Assembly: GCA_963729215.1 (NCBI GenBank)
Contig: CAVSND010000023.1
Coordinates: forward strand, 186,001-250,000
Source: CAVQJU01 sp963729215
GTDB lineage: Bacteria > Acidobacteriota > Vicinamibacteria > Vicinamibacterales > CAVVIG01
Length of the DNA stretch: 64,000 nt
Direction: 5' to 3'
The position numbers and the translations under genes are program-made. Below are positions 51,711 to 60,377 of the stretch, in pieces (the first letter of the stretch is position 1; every line of letters begins with the position of its first letter). Under the pieces are notes generated by a model that was not told the origin of the DNA, did not search any database, and worked only from the letters and a program-made list of their open reading frames with translations.

Positions 51711-52193
51711 ATGACGAGAATTTGCGCCAGCGCCCTGGCTGTTTTGACCGCCCTGCTCGGCTTGAGCGCGCGACCTGCCTTCGCCCAGAGTACCGACAAG
51801 AACCCGCTCGCGTCGGTGAAGAGCTTCAAGTGCTCGTTCCCCGTCTACGCCGTGGGAGCCTGGAAAACCGGCGAGCCGCAGGCCCAGATCAAGCAGGCCG
51901 ACCAGTTCACGCTGACGATCGATGATATCGACACCGACAGCGGGAGCGGCCGCGTGACCGGCACAGCTGGCCCGGTCGAGGTGACGGCGCTGCTCACGGT
52001 GAGCAGCCTGCACTTCATGGAGCGCAGCGTGACCGGAACCCTCAACATCACGACCATTTTCGTGTCGGACGGCGGCGTCAAGAAGTTCCGGGCTGTCCAC
52101 TCGCGGCACGACTACCTGCCGATGAGCATTCCGGGGTTCACGTCCGAGCCCACGGTCACGCAGAACTACGGCACCTGCGAAGCGGGGCAGTGA
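51711..52193 (+). CDS. Exported protein of unknown function
   Basis: 160 residues with a signal peptide (MTRICASALAVLTALLGLSA, cleavage after AFAQ). The rest is mainly beta: SVKSFKCSFPVYAVGAWKTG, FTLTIDDIDTDSGSGRVTGT, HFMERSVTGTLNITTIFVSD, FRAVHSRHDYLPMSIPGFTS and a second Cys near the end (NYGTCEAGQ). Two cysteines may pair. GGAGA lies 8 bases before the ATG. The stop overlaps the next gene's GTG. The family is not recognised. Confidence 0.7.
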   Translation: MTRICASALAVLTALLGLSARPAFAQSTDKNPLASVKSFKCSFPVYAVGAWKTGEPQAQIKQADQFTLTIDDIDTDSGSGRVTGTAGPVEVTALLTVSSLHFMERSVTGTLNITTIFVSDGGVKKFRAVHSRHDYLPMSIPGFTSEPTVTQNYGTCEAGQ

Positions 52194-52663
52194 ATCCTCC
52201 TCTACTCGAGCTGGCGCTCGAAGTTCGCGCGCAGGTGGGTGCTCCGATCGAGATTGGACCAGTGGGCCGGGGCCGCCGGCGGATCGTGCCGATCCTTGGC
52301 GGCATGTGCGAGGGGCGCGAACGCTTTCGCGATCTCCTGACCGGGCGCGTGCTGCCGGGCGGCGCCGACTGGCAGCTGATTCACGAGGATGGCCTCACCG
52401 AAGCCGACGCGCGTTACACGCTCGAAACCGATCGAGGGGATCTTGTCTACGTGCAGAACCGCGGCCTCCGCCACGCGCGTCCGGAAATCATGAAGAGGCT
52501 CCTGGAAGGCGAGTCCGTCGATCCGTCGCTTGTCTATTTCTACTCGACGCCGACGTTTGAAACGGCCGCTCCCGCTCTGCAGCCGCTGACGCGCTCCATT
52601 TTCGTGGGCGTGGGTGAACGCTATCCGTCCGAAGTGGTGTTACGCTTCTGGAAGGTCGGATAA
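52190..52663 (+). CDS. DUF3237 protein
   Basis: 157 residues, GTG start overlapping the upstream stop (GTGA). Matches DUF3237 by eye: APIEIGPVGRGRRRIVPILG, GRVLPGGADWQLIHEDGLTE, ADARYTLETDRGDLVYVQNR, RSIFVGVGERYPSEVVLRFW. Small barrel proteins of this group are of unknown function, and some lie in catabolic clusters. It is followed after 2 bases by the cupin gene. Confidence 0.82.
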   Translation: MNPPLLELALEVRAQVGAPIEIGPVGRGRRRIVPILGGMCEGRERFRDLLTGRVLPGGADWQLIHEDGLTEADARYTLETDRGDLVYVQNRGLRHARPEIMKRLLEGESVDPSLVYFYSTPTFETAAPALQPLTRSIFVGVGERYPSEVVLRFWKVG

Positions 52664-52665
52664 CC

Positions 52666-53694
52666 GTGGGTCTTCAGGAGCCAGCCGCGCTCGCCGCGCT
52701 TGTCGGACAGCTTCGAACCGATTCGCCCATCGCCGTCCTCGAGGGCGCCGAGCGCCAACTCAAGTCGATTCTCCACAGAGAGCTGGCGGCGTCTCCCGAT
52801 GGCGCCGCGATGCGGGAACTGGCATCGCTCCAGCAGCAGCTCGGCTTTCTGCTCAAGTACAAGTCCTACGCCGTGAAGGCGGCGAGCCCGCTTGGTTACT
52901 CGGTCTTCCTGCAGCAGCCCGGGGAGGGCTTCAGCTTCCAGCAGCATGTCGTCCACAAAACCGAGATGTTCTATTTTCTCGACGTGCTGCCCGGCGGCTT
53001 CGTGTTTCTCTGTGACTTCGCGGAATGGCAGCGGATCTACGACCGCGACGCGTTCCTCGCCTGGCTGGACGGAAAGCCTGATGCGCGGTACGAGCGGTGG
53101 CGGTTCGTTCCGCGGCCCGGCGACGTGATCGTGATCGACCGCCTCAACGTTGTCCACTCGGTCATCGGCTGCACGCTCGCGGAGTTCGCCACGGTATCCA
53201 CCGACATGGTGGATCGGCTTCACGATCAGAACGAGAAACGTCCGGTGCCGGCCGAGTTCACGCGCAAGCTGACCGAGGGCCGGCTGCGCGGGCTGGCGTG
53301 GCCCGACGTGTCTCACCGCGTGATAACGGGCACAGGGGGGACGTCAGGATACTCGCGCCGCGTCCTCCAGCCGGAGCGTATTACCGGTGGGGTTCGTACA
53401 GTGCTGGACGAAGGCGTGGTGTCGGCGTCCACGTACCAGTTCGACGCGGGCGCCGCCGGCGACATCAGCGTGGACCCCGTGCGCGCGACGAGCCTCCACG
53501 TCGTTCGCGGTTCGGGCCGGCTTGTGCTCGGAGAAGCGTCGGAAGTGACGCGGCCATCGCCACCTACGCTCGCGGCGCGAGCCGGCGATCTCTTCTTCGT
53601 CGCGCCAGGCGCTCACTACCGGTTCATCAACGACGATGGCCAGCCGCTGACAGTGGCGGAGCATCGGATCCCGGCCGATGTCGCGTTTGTCTAG
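52666..53694 (+). CDS. Two-cupin protein
   Basis: 342 residues, soluble. The N-terminal half (residues about 60-200) has cupin strands GYSVFLQQPGEGFSFQQHVV, HKTEMFYFLDVLPGGFVFLC and RPGDVIVIDRLNVVHSVIGC, with His/Glu candidates for a metal. The C-terminal half has a second cupin, ATSLHVVRGSGRLVLGEASE, ARAGDLFFVAPGAHYRFIND. It may be an isomerase or dioxygenase-type barrel, or a binding protein. It is in line with the DUF3237 gene (2 bases) and probably one operon. Confidence 0.72.
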   Translation: MGLQEPAALAALVGQLRTDSPIAVLEGAERQLKSILHRELAASPDGAAMRELASLQQQLGFLLKYKSYAVKAASPLGYSVFLQQPGEGFSFQQHVVHKTEMFYFLDVLPGGFVFLCDFAEWQRIYDRDAFLAWLDGKPDARYERWRFVPRPGDVIVIDRLNVVHSVIGCTLAEFATVSTDMVDRLHDQNEKRPVPAEFTRKLTEGRLRGLAWPDVSHRVITGTGGTSGYSRRVLQPERITGGVRTVLDEGVVSASTYQFDAGAAGDISVDPVRATSLHVVRGSGRLVLGEASEVTRPSPPTLAARAGDLFFVAPGAHYRFINDDGQPLTVAEHRIPADVAFV

Positions 53695-53720
53695 GGAAGC
53701 GTTCTTTCATGGAGGTCCGC

Positions 53721-54041
53721 ATGGCTAAGTACCTGCTCACGGTCTCGTACAACCCGGAGGGAGCCAAAGGTCTGCTCAAGGATGGAGGCACGAAGCGGAA
53801 ACAGGTCGCCGAGCAGGCCATCAAGAGCGCCGGGGGCAAGCTCGACGTGTTCTATTTCGCGTTTGGCGCGCACGACGCCTACGTCATCGCGGACGCGCCC
53901 GATCATGCCAGCATCGCTGCAGCGTCAATTGCGATCAATGCAAGCGGCGCGGTTCGCAGCTCCACGACGGTCCTGATCACACCCGAAGAGATGGATCAGG
54001 CGGTCAAGAAGGGCGTCACGTACAGCCCGCCCGGACACTAG
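53721..54041 (+). CDS. GYD domain protein
   Basis: 106 residues. MAKYLLTVSYNPEGAKGLLK, GGTKRKQVAEQAIKSAGGKL, VFYFAFGAHDAYVIADAPDH and SSTTVLITPEEMDQAVKKGV match the GYD family, small ferredoxin-like barrels of unknown role. GGAGG lies five bases before the ATG at 53721, which is therefore preferred to the ATG at 53709. Confidence 0.85.
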   Translation: MAKYLLTVSYNPEGAKGLLKDGGTKRKQVAEQAIKSAGGKLDVFYFAFGAHDAYVIADAPDHASIAAASIAINASGAVRSSTTVLITPEEMDQAVKKGVTYSPPGH

Positions 54042-54067
54042 ACGCTTGCAAGGGGGCCGGGCCGTTC

Positions 54068-55177
54068 TCAGAGAAACGCGTTGGTGAGGATCAGGACGGC
54101 GGCGATCGCGCCGGCGGCCTGCCACCAGAGTTCGGCCCGCTCTTTCAGGACGAACGTGCCCGCGCACAACACGAGGCCGGCCGCCAGGAGGAACTGCCAG
54201 TAGAGCTCCTCCCGGCTTTCTTCGGCCTGTGCTTCGAGGCTCGCGACGGCGCGCCGCTTCACGCTTTCGATAATCCGGAACGCGACGTCGCGATCCGGTT
54301 CGTGGCCCAGCTCGAAGTACTCGCCGCCCCCGGCGCCCGCGATCTGCCGGAGCGATTCACGATCGAGGCCCGCGTGAATCGTCGCCGGCGGTATCGTGCC
54401 GTCGGCCCGCGGGGCTTCCGGAATCAGCCCTCCGCCAATGGTGCCCACCCCCACGACGTTCACGGGGATGCGCTTCTGGCGCGCGGTCTGAAGCGCGATC
54501 GCGACGTCGCCCGACCACGCCTGCCCGTCGGTGATGACGACGAACCCCTTCGGGTTCTTGACCTTCCCGAACAGCTCCTGATCCTTCTCGACCAGCTGGA
54601 CGCCCCAGTCGATTCCCTTTTCGATGTTGGTGTCCCAGGTGGGGTTGTCCTCGAGCCTGAACGGCGAGTGTTCCCCCAGATGATCGAGGAAGAAAAAGAA
54701 TGAATTCGGATCCTTCGTCAGCCGCACCTGTGGGGCGACCGTGTGGGCGAACAGCGCCAGCGCCACGCGGTCGCCTTTCCAGCTCAGCGCGTCGGCGAAC
54801 ACGCGCAGGAACTGCACCGACCGGCGCCACCGGTCAGGTTTGACGTCCTTTACATACATCGACGCCGAGCCGTCCTGCAGGATCACGATGTCCGCGCCGG
54901 CCTTGCGGACGATGACGACGCGCGCCTGGGGCCGTGCCAGGGCGACAATGCAGAGGCTGGCGGCGAGGATGAGCGCGAGCCAGAACGCGAGATCGCCGAA
55001 GAGCGTGAAGCGCTCGCGTACCGGCACGACGCGCAACTGCGCGTACCGCTGCGTGTCTGCCCGGCGGCGAACGACCTGCAGGATCCAGAGGGCCAGCAGC
55101 ACGCCGGGGACGGCAAGCAGCCACAAGTACAGCGGCTCACCAAACGTCAGCGTGTTGAAGTCGATCCGTGTGACCAC
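54068..55177 (-). CDS. VWA-domain membrane protein (BatB-like), last gene of Bat operon
   Basis: 369 residues. Two N-terminal transmembrane helices (YLWLLAVPGVLLALWILQVV, LAFWLALILAASLCIVALA), then a von Willebrand A domain with a MIDAS-like DGSASMYVKD, and C-terminal helices (WQFLLAAGLVLCAGTFVLKE, WQAAGAIAAVLILTNAFL). DxSxS is kept as DGSAS. In Bat operons such proteins meet in the periplasm with others under a MoxR chaperone. GTG start, with GGAGAC upstream. Confidence 0.83.
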   Translation of the reverse strand: MVTRIDFNTLTFGEPLYLWLLAVPGVLLALWILQVVRRRADTQRYAQLRVVPVRERFTLFGDLAFWLALILAASLCIVALARPQARVVIVRKAGADIVILQDGSASMYVKDVKPDRWRRSVQFLRVFADALSWKGDRVALALFAHTVAPQVRLTKDPNSFFFFLDHLGEHSPFRLEDNPTWDTNIEKGIDWGVQLVEKDQELFGKVKNPKGFVVITDGQAWSGDVAIALQTARQKRIPVNVVGVGTIGGGLIPEAPRADGTIPPATIHAGLDRESLRQIAGAGGGEYFELGHEPDRDVAFRIIESVKRRAVASLEAQAEESREELYWQFLLAAGLVLCAGTFVLKERAELWWQAAGAIAAVLILTNAFL

Positions 55178-55222
55178 GCGTGCAATGTCTCCCGGCCGGC
55201 TGCGTCGACCGACGGTCTTCGC

Positions 55223-55915
55223 CTAGCCCTTGCGTTTGGTCGCGGCGGCCTTGCCCGCGGTGCCCTGATCCTGCCGCTCCTGTGAATCGAGCGGGATGTA
55301 GATCTTGAAATCGCTCATCGTGCTGTCGAGCGTCGGCGGCGCGCCCGATGCGCCATCCGGTCCCTTCATGACGAGGTCGCCGGGCCCGGGCTTGCGTTTG
55401 CCCTTGTCCACTTCGTCGCGCAGGCGGATCAGGTATTCGTAGTTGAAGGCCGCATCTTCCTGGCGCGTCGTGTTCTTGAGCACGGCCTGATACGCGTTGA
55501 TCCCGGCATCGAGCGCCTGCATCGTCGTCGCCTTGTCCTTGGACTGCGCCTGGCCCGTGCGGTAGACCGCGTTGGCCACGACGAGCTGCAGCGCGGTGTT
55601 GTCGGCGGCGACGGCGCCAACCGGATCCGTCTGCTGAGGGATGACCGTGGCATACGACTTCTGCCAGTAGTGCATGGAGGCCCGGCGCGCGCGCACGTCG
55701 TTGAGCGGCCCGTTGCCCACCCACGGCAGGTGGCTGCCGTATTCGTAATACCGTTCGGCCTGGTCGAACGTCTCTTCCACGCCGTCGTAGTTCATCGTGG
55801 TGATGTTCGCCTGCGCCTGCGCCACATCACGCTCGAGGAAGCCCACTTTCGCGAGCACGCCTCCGAGCAGCGCCAGCGCCACGGCGGCCACGAGCAAACC
55901 TGAAATGCCTTTCAT
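55223..55915 (-). CDS. Exported helical (TPR-like) protein in Bat operon
   Basis: 230 residues. One N-terminal membrane segment (ISGLLVAAVALALLGGVLA) is followed by helical pairs (VEETFDQAERYYEYGSHLPW, VRARRASMHYWQKSYATVIP, TMQALDAGINAYQAVLKNTT) of TPR-like look, then a disordered basic tail. It takes the place where many Bat operons have BatC/BatE TPR proteins between two VWA genes. The gap before it holds a low-complexity array. Confidence 0.7.
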   Translation of the reverse strand: MKGISGLLVAAVALALLGGVLAKVGFLERDVAQAQANITTMNYDGVEETFDQAERYYEYGSHLPWVGNGPLNDVRARRASMHYWQKSYATVIPQQTDPVGAVAADNTALQLVVANAVYRTGQAQSKDKATTMQALDAGINAYQAVLKNTTRQEDAAFNYEYLIRLRDEVDKGKRKPGPGDLVMKGPDGASGAPPTLDSTMSDFKIYIPLDSQERQDQGTAGKAAATKRKG

Positions 55916-55920
55916 TGCCA

Positions 55921-55989
55921 CTCCTCCGAACCCTTGAACCCCTCGAACCTCTCGAACCCCTCGAACCTCTCGAACCCCTCGAACCTCTT
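55921..55989. repeat. Low-complexity array (TCGAACCYC units), single-sided
   Basis: Seven or so units of TCGAACCCC/TCGAACCTC alternating with an 18-base period (CTCGAACCCCTCGAACCT). The unit is the same as at 47042, but here only one arm is present. It lies inside the Bat operon, between the VWA gene and the TPR-like gene. Confidence 0.75.
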
Positions 55990-57087
55990 TTATGGAAACG
56001 TCCTGAACGTTCTGAATCCGAGCTTCATCACGCCGGCCGAGAGCCACAGCATGACGGCCACGAGCGCATAGCCGTCGAACCTCGGCCGCTGCGCCGTGTA
56101 TTCGCGGACGTCGATGCGGCCGGTCGCGAGCTTGTCGATCTCGGCCTCGGCGCGGAGGATCGCGTCCTCGCTGTCGGCCGCGTAGAACCGTCCGCCGGTC
56201 CGTTCGACCAGCGGCTTCCACAGTTTGTCGGTGGGGATCTGGCCTTCCTTCAAGTCGAATCCGGTGCGAATCATGAACACCGGGATCTTGTACTTCCGCA
56301 TGTCGTCGATCACGGATTCGATTGGCTTTCCCTTGATGTTCTTCTCTTCGTCCCGGCCGTCGGTGAACAGCACCATGGCGTTCCCGGATGCGTTGACGAA
56401 GTCGAACGCCCTGAACAGCTGGGTGGCCTGATTGAGGCCCTGAATGATCGTCGTGCCCCAGTCGTTGAAGTTGCCCCATTCCTTCGGGCTGCTGATAAGC
56501 CGGATGCTCAGCAGGATGTTGTCGTAGTCGGTCGTGAACGGCGTGACGACGTACGCTTCGTTGCCGAACTGGATGAGGGCGATCAGATCGTGATAGCGGC
56601 CGTTCATCCGCAGTTTCATGAAGTGCTCGGCGGAGGCGACGGCGGTGTAGAACGCGCGGTTCTCCGGCGTCTTGAGCGACTTCGTCTCGAATTTCATGAC
56701 CATGCTCGACGAGCCGTCCACGAGCAGCGCGATCCGGCGTCCCGGGTACGACGTTTCCTCCCGCGTGAACGCGGTGTGGGGGTCGGCGAGCGCGACAGCA
56801 AAAAACGGCACGCCCAGCATGAAAACGAGGAACGCGGCATGACGGAGCGTCGAGAAGTGCGAGCGGAGGATGGACGGCAGAAGAGCGGGCAGCGTCACGT
56901 GAGTCCGGCCCGCCTTCTGCGAACGCAGCCCGCGGGCGAGCAGCATCAACGCGGAAATCGACAGGAGGACCACGAGCACCAGAACGGCCGTCCACGTCTC
57001 GTCGAAGTGAAGGTCGTTCCAGGACAGACGAATCCAGTCGCCTAAGGCGTCCTGGACCATCGAGATCAGCTCTTTCAGCGGGACCAC
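55990..57087 (-). CDS. VWA-domain membrane protein (BatA-like)
   Basis: 365 residues. Transmembrane helices at about 34-52 (VLVLVVLLSISALMLLARG) and 85-102 (AAFLVFMLGVPFFAVAL), then a VWA domain with a good MIDAS DGSSSMVMKF (DxSxS), MVLFTDGRDEEKN and a C-terminal helix (YALVAVMLWLSAGVMKLGF). GTG start with GGGAG upstream, overlapping the end of the previous gene by 13 bases. It acts with the other VWA protein of the operon. Confidence 0.85.
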   Translation of the reverse strand: MVPLKELISMVQDALGDWIRLSWNDLHFDETWTAVLVLVVLLSISALMLLARGLRSQKAGRTHVTLPALLPSILRSHFSTLRHAAFLVFMLGVPFFAVALADPHTAFTREETSYPGRRIALLVDGSSSMVMKFETKSLKTPENRAFYTAVASAEHFMKLRMNGRYHDLIALIQFGNEAYVVTPFTTDYDNILLSIRLISSPKEWGNFNDWGTTIIQGLNQATQLFRAFDFVNASGNAMVLFTDGRDEEKNIKGKPIESVIDDMRKYKIPVFMIRTGFDLKEGQIPTDKLWKPLVERTGGRFYAADSEDAILRAEAEIDKLATGRIDVREYTAQRPRFDGYALVAVMLWLSAGVMKLGFRTFRTFP

Positions 57088-58395
57088 ACCATGCTCCCGA
57101 CATCAGCGGCGGATCTGGCCAGCGCGCCGGCGGTGCGAACAGGCCAGAAATGCGCCACGCGAAGTTTCTTGAGCGCGTCCGTCCCTCGCTCCAGGGCGGC
57201 GTCGAGCGCCGACGTGTCGAGCTGTCCGTTCCGGCCGTACCTGGCGGCGCGCAACACGGCCAGCGATTCCAGTAATTCGTTCAGCAGCAGCTCAGTCGCG
57301 AGGACTGGGTCTCTTGCCGTTGGTGTCGGCGAGCGTCGTGGCAATCGTGGCCGACGTCGTCGATGCCGACACCAGCGCGCGCTTGGGCCGGAGCAGGCCC
57401 TTTCGAAGCGCCAGCTGCCCATCGCGTGGGGTCACGTGCCGCTCGACGATTTCCTGGGCGATGGGTCGTCCAAGCGCAACGGCGGACCCGATCCGCACGA
57501 CAGACATGGCGCGGCCCGCCAATTCGCCGCTCCAGCCTTCGCGCGCGACGTCCTCGCGGACCCTCGCGGCGGCACGCACGCAGCCGCGGAGCACCGCGGC
57601 GGGCGATAGCCGCCGGCTGGCCGACGGGGTGCGGACGCGGTAGCGGCCAAACACCCGGACGAGCGCCAGCCCGAGGAGTACCACGGCGAAACCAAACGAG
57701 ACGGCCGAAGCGACCAATGCGGCCGACGATCGAAGGCGCCGCGTCTCGATCTCGGCGAACGTGTCCGGCGTGTTATCGCGAATGTCGGCGGCCTTCTTCG
57801 GGACGAGCGAGTTGACCCGCATGGCCAGCGCAGGCAGCGCATAGGTCTGATCGCGGCCTTGCGATCCCCCGCCAATCGCCGACTGGATGTGGTACGTGAT
57901 CTTCACACCCGGGATGTCGACGTCCTTCCCGAAGAACACGTCGCCGATGAGCCGCGTGGTGTACTCGGTACTGGATGTATCGGAGCGGCGGCGTCCGGAT
58001 GTCCTCGTGGCGCACGCCCTTGACGACCTCGAACGGCTGCAGGGCCACCGTCGTGGGTTCGAGCTGATTCAGATCCGGCACGACCTTGATCGCATTTGTT
58101 TCCACGATGCTGCAGGTCAACGTGACCGTGAATCGTTCGCCGATGTTGACGGCATTCCGGTCGGTTTTCCACCAGCAGGCAATCGGCTCGACCTCGACGT
58201 CACCGGGCGCGTGCGGCACCGGCGGGCGGGCAGGGGCGGCTTTCGGGCGCGCAGGTGCGGCGGCCGGCTTGGCCGGTGGTGGCGCCTGAGTCCCTGCGCA
58301 CTCTGCGGATTCTGCGCGGTCTGCCCGGAGAGCCCGGTTCCGAGGCCCCAGACGAAGAGCATGACGACAACGCCGACAGCCGATCTCGCTCTCAT
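57075..58395 (-). CDS. Exported BatD-like protein, three frameshifts
   Basis: Between DUF58 and VWA, where BatD-type proteins lie. ATG at 58395 with a GAGGGATAC lead opens a signal peptide (VVVMLFVWGLGTGLSGQ). One base is missing near 58292-58294. Then comes a Pro/Ala linker to PHAPGDVEVEPIACWWKTDR and NIGERFTVTLTCSIVETNAI, the beta start of the domain. An extra base at 57967-57968 follows RYIQY; the next frame reads EYTTRLIGDVFFGKDVDIPG and then a membrane helix (SFGFAVVLLGLALVRVF). Another extra base near 57306-57320 leads to LATELLLNELLESLAVLRAA. The net length is one over a multiple of three. Either this copy is decayed or the sequence is poor here. The neighbours are intact, which favours error. 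Confidence 0.65.
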
Positions 58396-58402
58396 GTATC
58401 CC

Positions 58403-59320
58403 TCAACTGAACTTGCGCAACCGCCGCTCGCGGACGAACTCCACCAGCGTCGTTTCCATTTCCCAACGATCCAGGCCGACCCGGACGATGTCCAGATCCG
58501 CGTCGCGGGCCATGCCCATCACCTGCTCCTGCCATTGTTCGACCCGCGACGCCAGCCGCGCAAGCTCACGCCGTGACACCACCCTCGTGCTGCCTGTTTC
58601 GACGTCGAACGTTTCGATCCAGCCGGCCGAGGCGGGCGGCAGCTCGTAGGCGAATCGCACGTCCGCCATCATCAGGAAGACGTCATGCATGCCGTTCAGC
58701 AGCGACAGCTCGTTGATCACCCGCTGCGCGTCGGCGAAGAGAAAGTCGGAGATGACCGGAACGAGCGACGTCTTGCGCAGGTGGCCCTCGATGCTGGCCG
58801 TGACGTCACCCTGACCGGACTCCAGATCCGCAGCTTTTGGCCGCTGGTACAGCTCGAGGCAGTAGATCACGTGCGGCTTGCCGATTCGGGGCCGTACGGC
58901 TGCCACCTGATGAAACGCATCGTCGAACGTGATGAGCCCGAACTGATCCTGGAAGAACACGGCCGAGAGGCCCACGGCGGCGATGGACCGGGCGATGGCG
59001 GCAGCGACGGGCACGCCGGCCGCGCCGCACCGCGTGGACATCGAGGCGTCGGCGACGACGAGCACGGTGGCCGTGCTGTCCTGCTCGAACTCGCGCGTGA
59101 CGAGAGGACTGAAGTTGGTCATCGACGACTGCGCCCAGTCGATGTGCGACATCCGGTCGCCTGGCTGCCAGTCGCGGCTGCCGACGAAGTTGAACCCGGA
59201 GCCCTTGAAGACACTCGCATGGTCGCCGAGGGTGTACTCCTTCATCCGTCGAAGGATGAAGAGCTCGATCTCGGCAATTTCCTGGAGGTTGACCAGCGGA
59301 GGCGTCTCGACGCCGTTCAT
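58403..59320 (-). CDS. DUF58 protein
   Basis: 305 residues, soluble. DUF58 features are FKGSGFNFVGSRDWQPGDRM, SHIDWAQSSMTNFSPLVTRE, FEQDSTATVLVVADASMSTR (a DASMS VWA-like site) and FLFADAQRVINELSLLNGMH. In MoxR operons these cytoplasmic or membrane-facing proteins act with the ATPase. Start ATG 59320 overlaps the MoxR stop (ATGA); the longer frame to 59581 is a shadow. Confidence 0.85.
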   Translation of the reverse strand: MNGVETPPLVNLQEIAEIELFILRRMKEYTLGDHASVFKGSGFNFVGSRDWQPGDRMSHIDWAQSSMTNFSPLVTREFEQDSTATVLVVADASMSTRCGAAGVPVAAAIARSIAAVGLSAVFFQDQFGLITFDDAFHQVAAVRPRIGKPHVIYCLELYQRPKAADLESGQGDVTASIEGHLRKTSLVPVISDFLFADAQRVINELSLLNGMHDVFLMMADVRFAYELPPASAGWIETFDVETGSTRVVSRRELARLASRVEQWQEQVMGMARDADLDIVRVGLDRWEMETTLVEFVRERRLRKFS

Positions 59321-60357
59321 GGAACGGGAACCTTGTCGATGATGTCGTCGATCACCATCTCGACCGAGATACCGTGGCTCGCGGCGTGGGGACCGAGCCA
59401 CACACGATGGCCGAGCACGTAGCGGGCCAGGTCCTGAATGTCTTCCGGGTACACCTCGTCGCGCCGTCCGTGGAGCAGCGTCCACACCTTGACGAGACGT
59501 CCCCAGCAGATCGTGGCACGCGGCGACGCGCCGAGGTCGACGGCCTTTTCGACCAGTTCGGAAGGCGAACGATGGAGCCACTCGGTTTCCGCGTTGTACG
59601 GGCGCGTCGCGCCAACGAGGCGCCGGATGTACGTGGCGAGCGCGTCGTGGAGGAACACTTCGCGCGTGATCGCTCCACGCAGCTCGATGATCCGCTCCTT
59701 CGACATCAACCCCTTCAGGCGAACCTGCTTGAAGTCGAAGTTCACGAGTTTTTCTTCTTCTTCGGGCTTCAGGTACGCGATGTTGACCATGATCGCGAAG
59801 CGATCGGTCGCGGCTTCCGACAGCGGAAAGGTTCCCTGGCCGAGCTCGATCGGATTCATCGTCGCGATGGCGAAGCTGAATGCCGGCAGCTCATAGGTGG
59901 TCTTGCCGACGGTCACCGTGCGGTCCTGCAGGCCCTCGAGGAACGCGCTCTGAGACTTCAGGGGGATGCGGTTGATCTCGTCGAGCAGGATGACCTCGGC
60001 CGACGCCAGCGGACCGAACTCGGTGATGAACTCGCCCGTGGCCGGATTGATCATCTGGAAGCCGACGACCTCGGTCGGCTGGAGGTCCGCGCGACCCTGA
60101 ATTCGCGCGAATTTCGCCCCGCTGATTGCGGCGATGATGACCCCGAAGAACGTCTTGCCGACGCCCGGAACGCCGCGCAGGAGGAGGTTGCCGGCGTTCA
60201 CCTGCCGCTTCTCGTCTTTGTCGTAGGTCGTCGGAATTTCTGACAGGAGCACGACGTTGGCGAGGGTCTTCTCGGTCTCGTAGCCGATCAGGGCGTTGCC
60301 GGCCTCGGCGACGATCGCTTCGTGCAAATCAACGGTCTCTTGCAGCTCAGGGTGCAT
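59317..60357 (-). CDS. MoxR-type AAA+ ATPase
   Basis: About 346 residues from the ATG at 60357 (AAAGG ahead); a TTG at 60381 is in frame. Walker A is GVPGVGKT (62-69) and Walker B is VILLDEINR (122-130), with sensor ATMNPIELGQGTFPLSEAAT and DRFAIM. MoxR proteins are ATP-driven chaperones that load metals or help fold VWA partners. It is the first gene of a six-gene minus-strand run: MoxR, DUF58, BatD-like, VWA, TPR-like, VWA. A CAGGCTGC...GCAGCCTG hairpin (about 60393-60419), like the left end of repeat R2, lies just upstream. Confidence 0.9.
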   Translation of the reverse strand: MHPELQETVDLHEAIVAEAGNALIGYETEKTLANVVLLSEIPTTYDKDEKRQVNAGNLLLRGVPGVGKTFFGVIIAAISGAKFARIQGRADLQPTEVVGFQMINPATGEFITEFGPLASAEVILLDEINRIPLKSQSAFLEGLQDRTVTVGKTTYELPAFSFAIATMNPIELGQGTFPLSEAATDRFAIMVNIAYLKPEEEEKLVNFDFKQVRLKGLMSKERIIELRGAITREVFLHDALATYIRRLVGATRPYNAETEWLHRSPSELVEKAVDLGASPRATICWGRLVKVWTLLHGRRDEVYPEDIQDLARYVLGHRVWLGPHAASHGISVEMVIDDIIDKVPVP

Positions 60358-60377
60358 GGGCGCCTTTGGCAGGGTGC

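Noticed and set aside
55915..57045. Plus-strand frame beginning with Leu-Glu-Pro repeats
   Set aside because: The LEP units are a translation of the TCGAACCYC array; the rest is antisense to the VWA gene.
13611..57968. Programmed +1 frameshift signal CAG-TAC-C
   Set aside because: Only three of nine breaks have it, the others have other codons, one break is -1, and CAG TAC C is read without a shift in the Band-7 gene. Kept only as a point to check.
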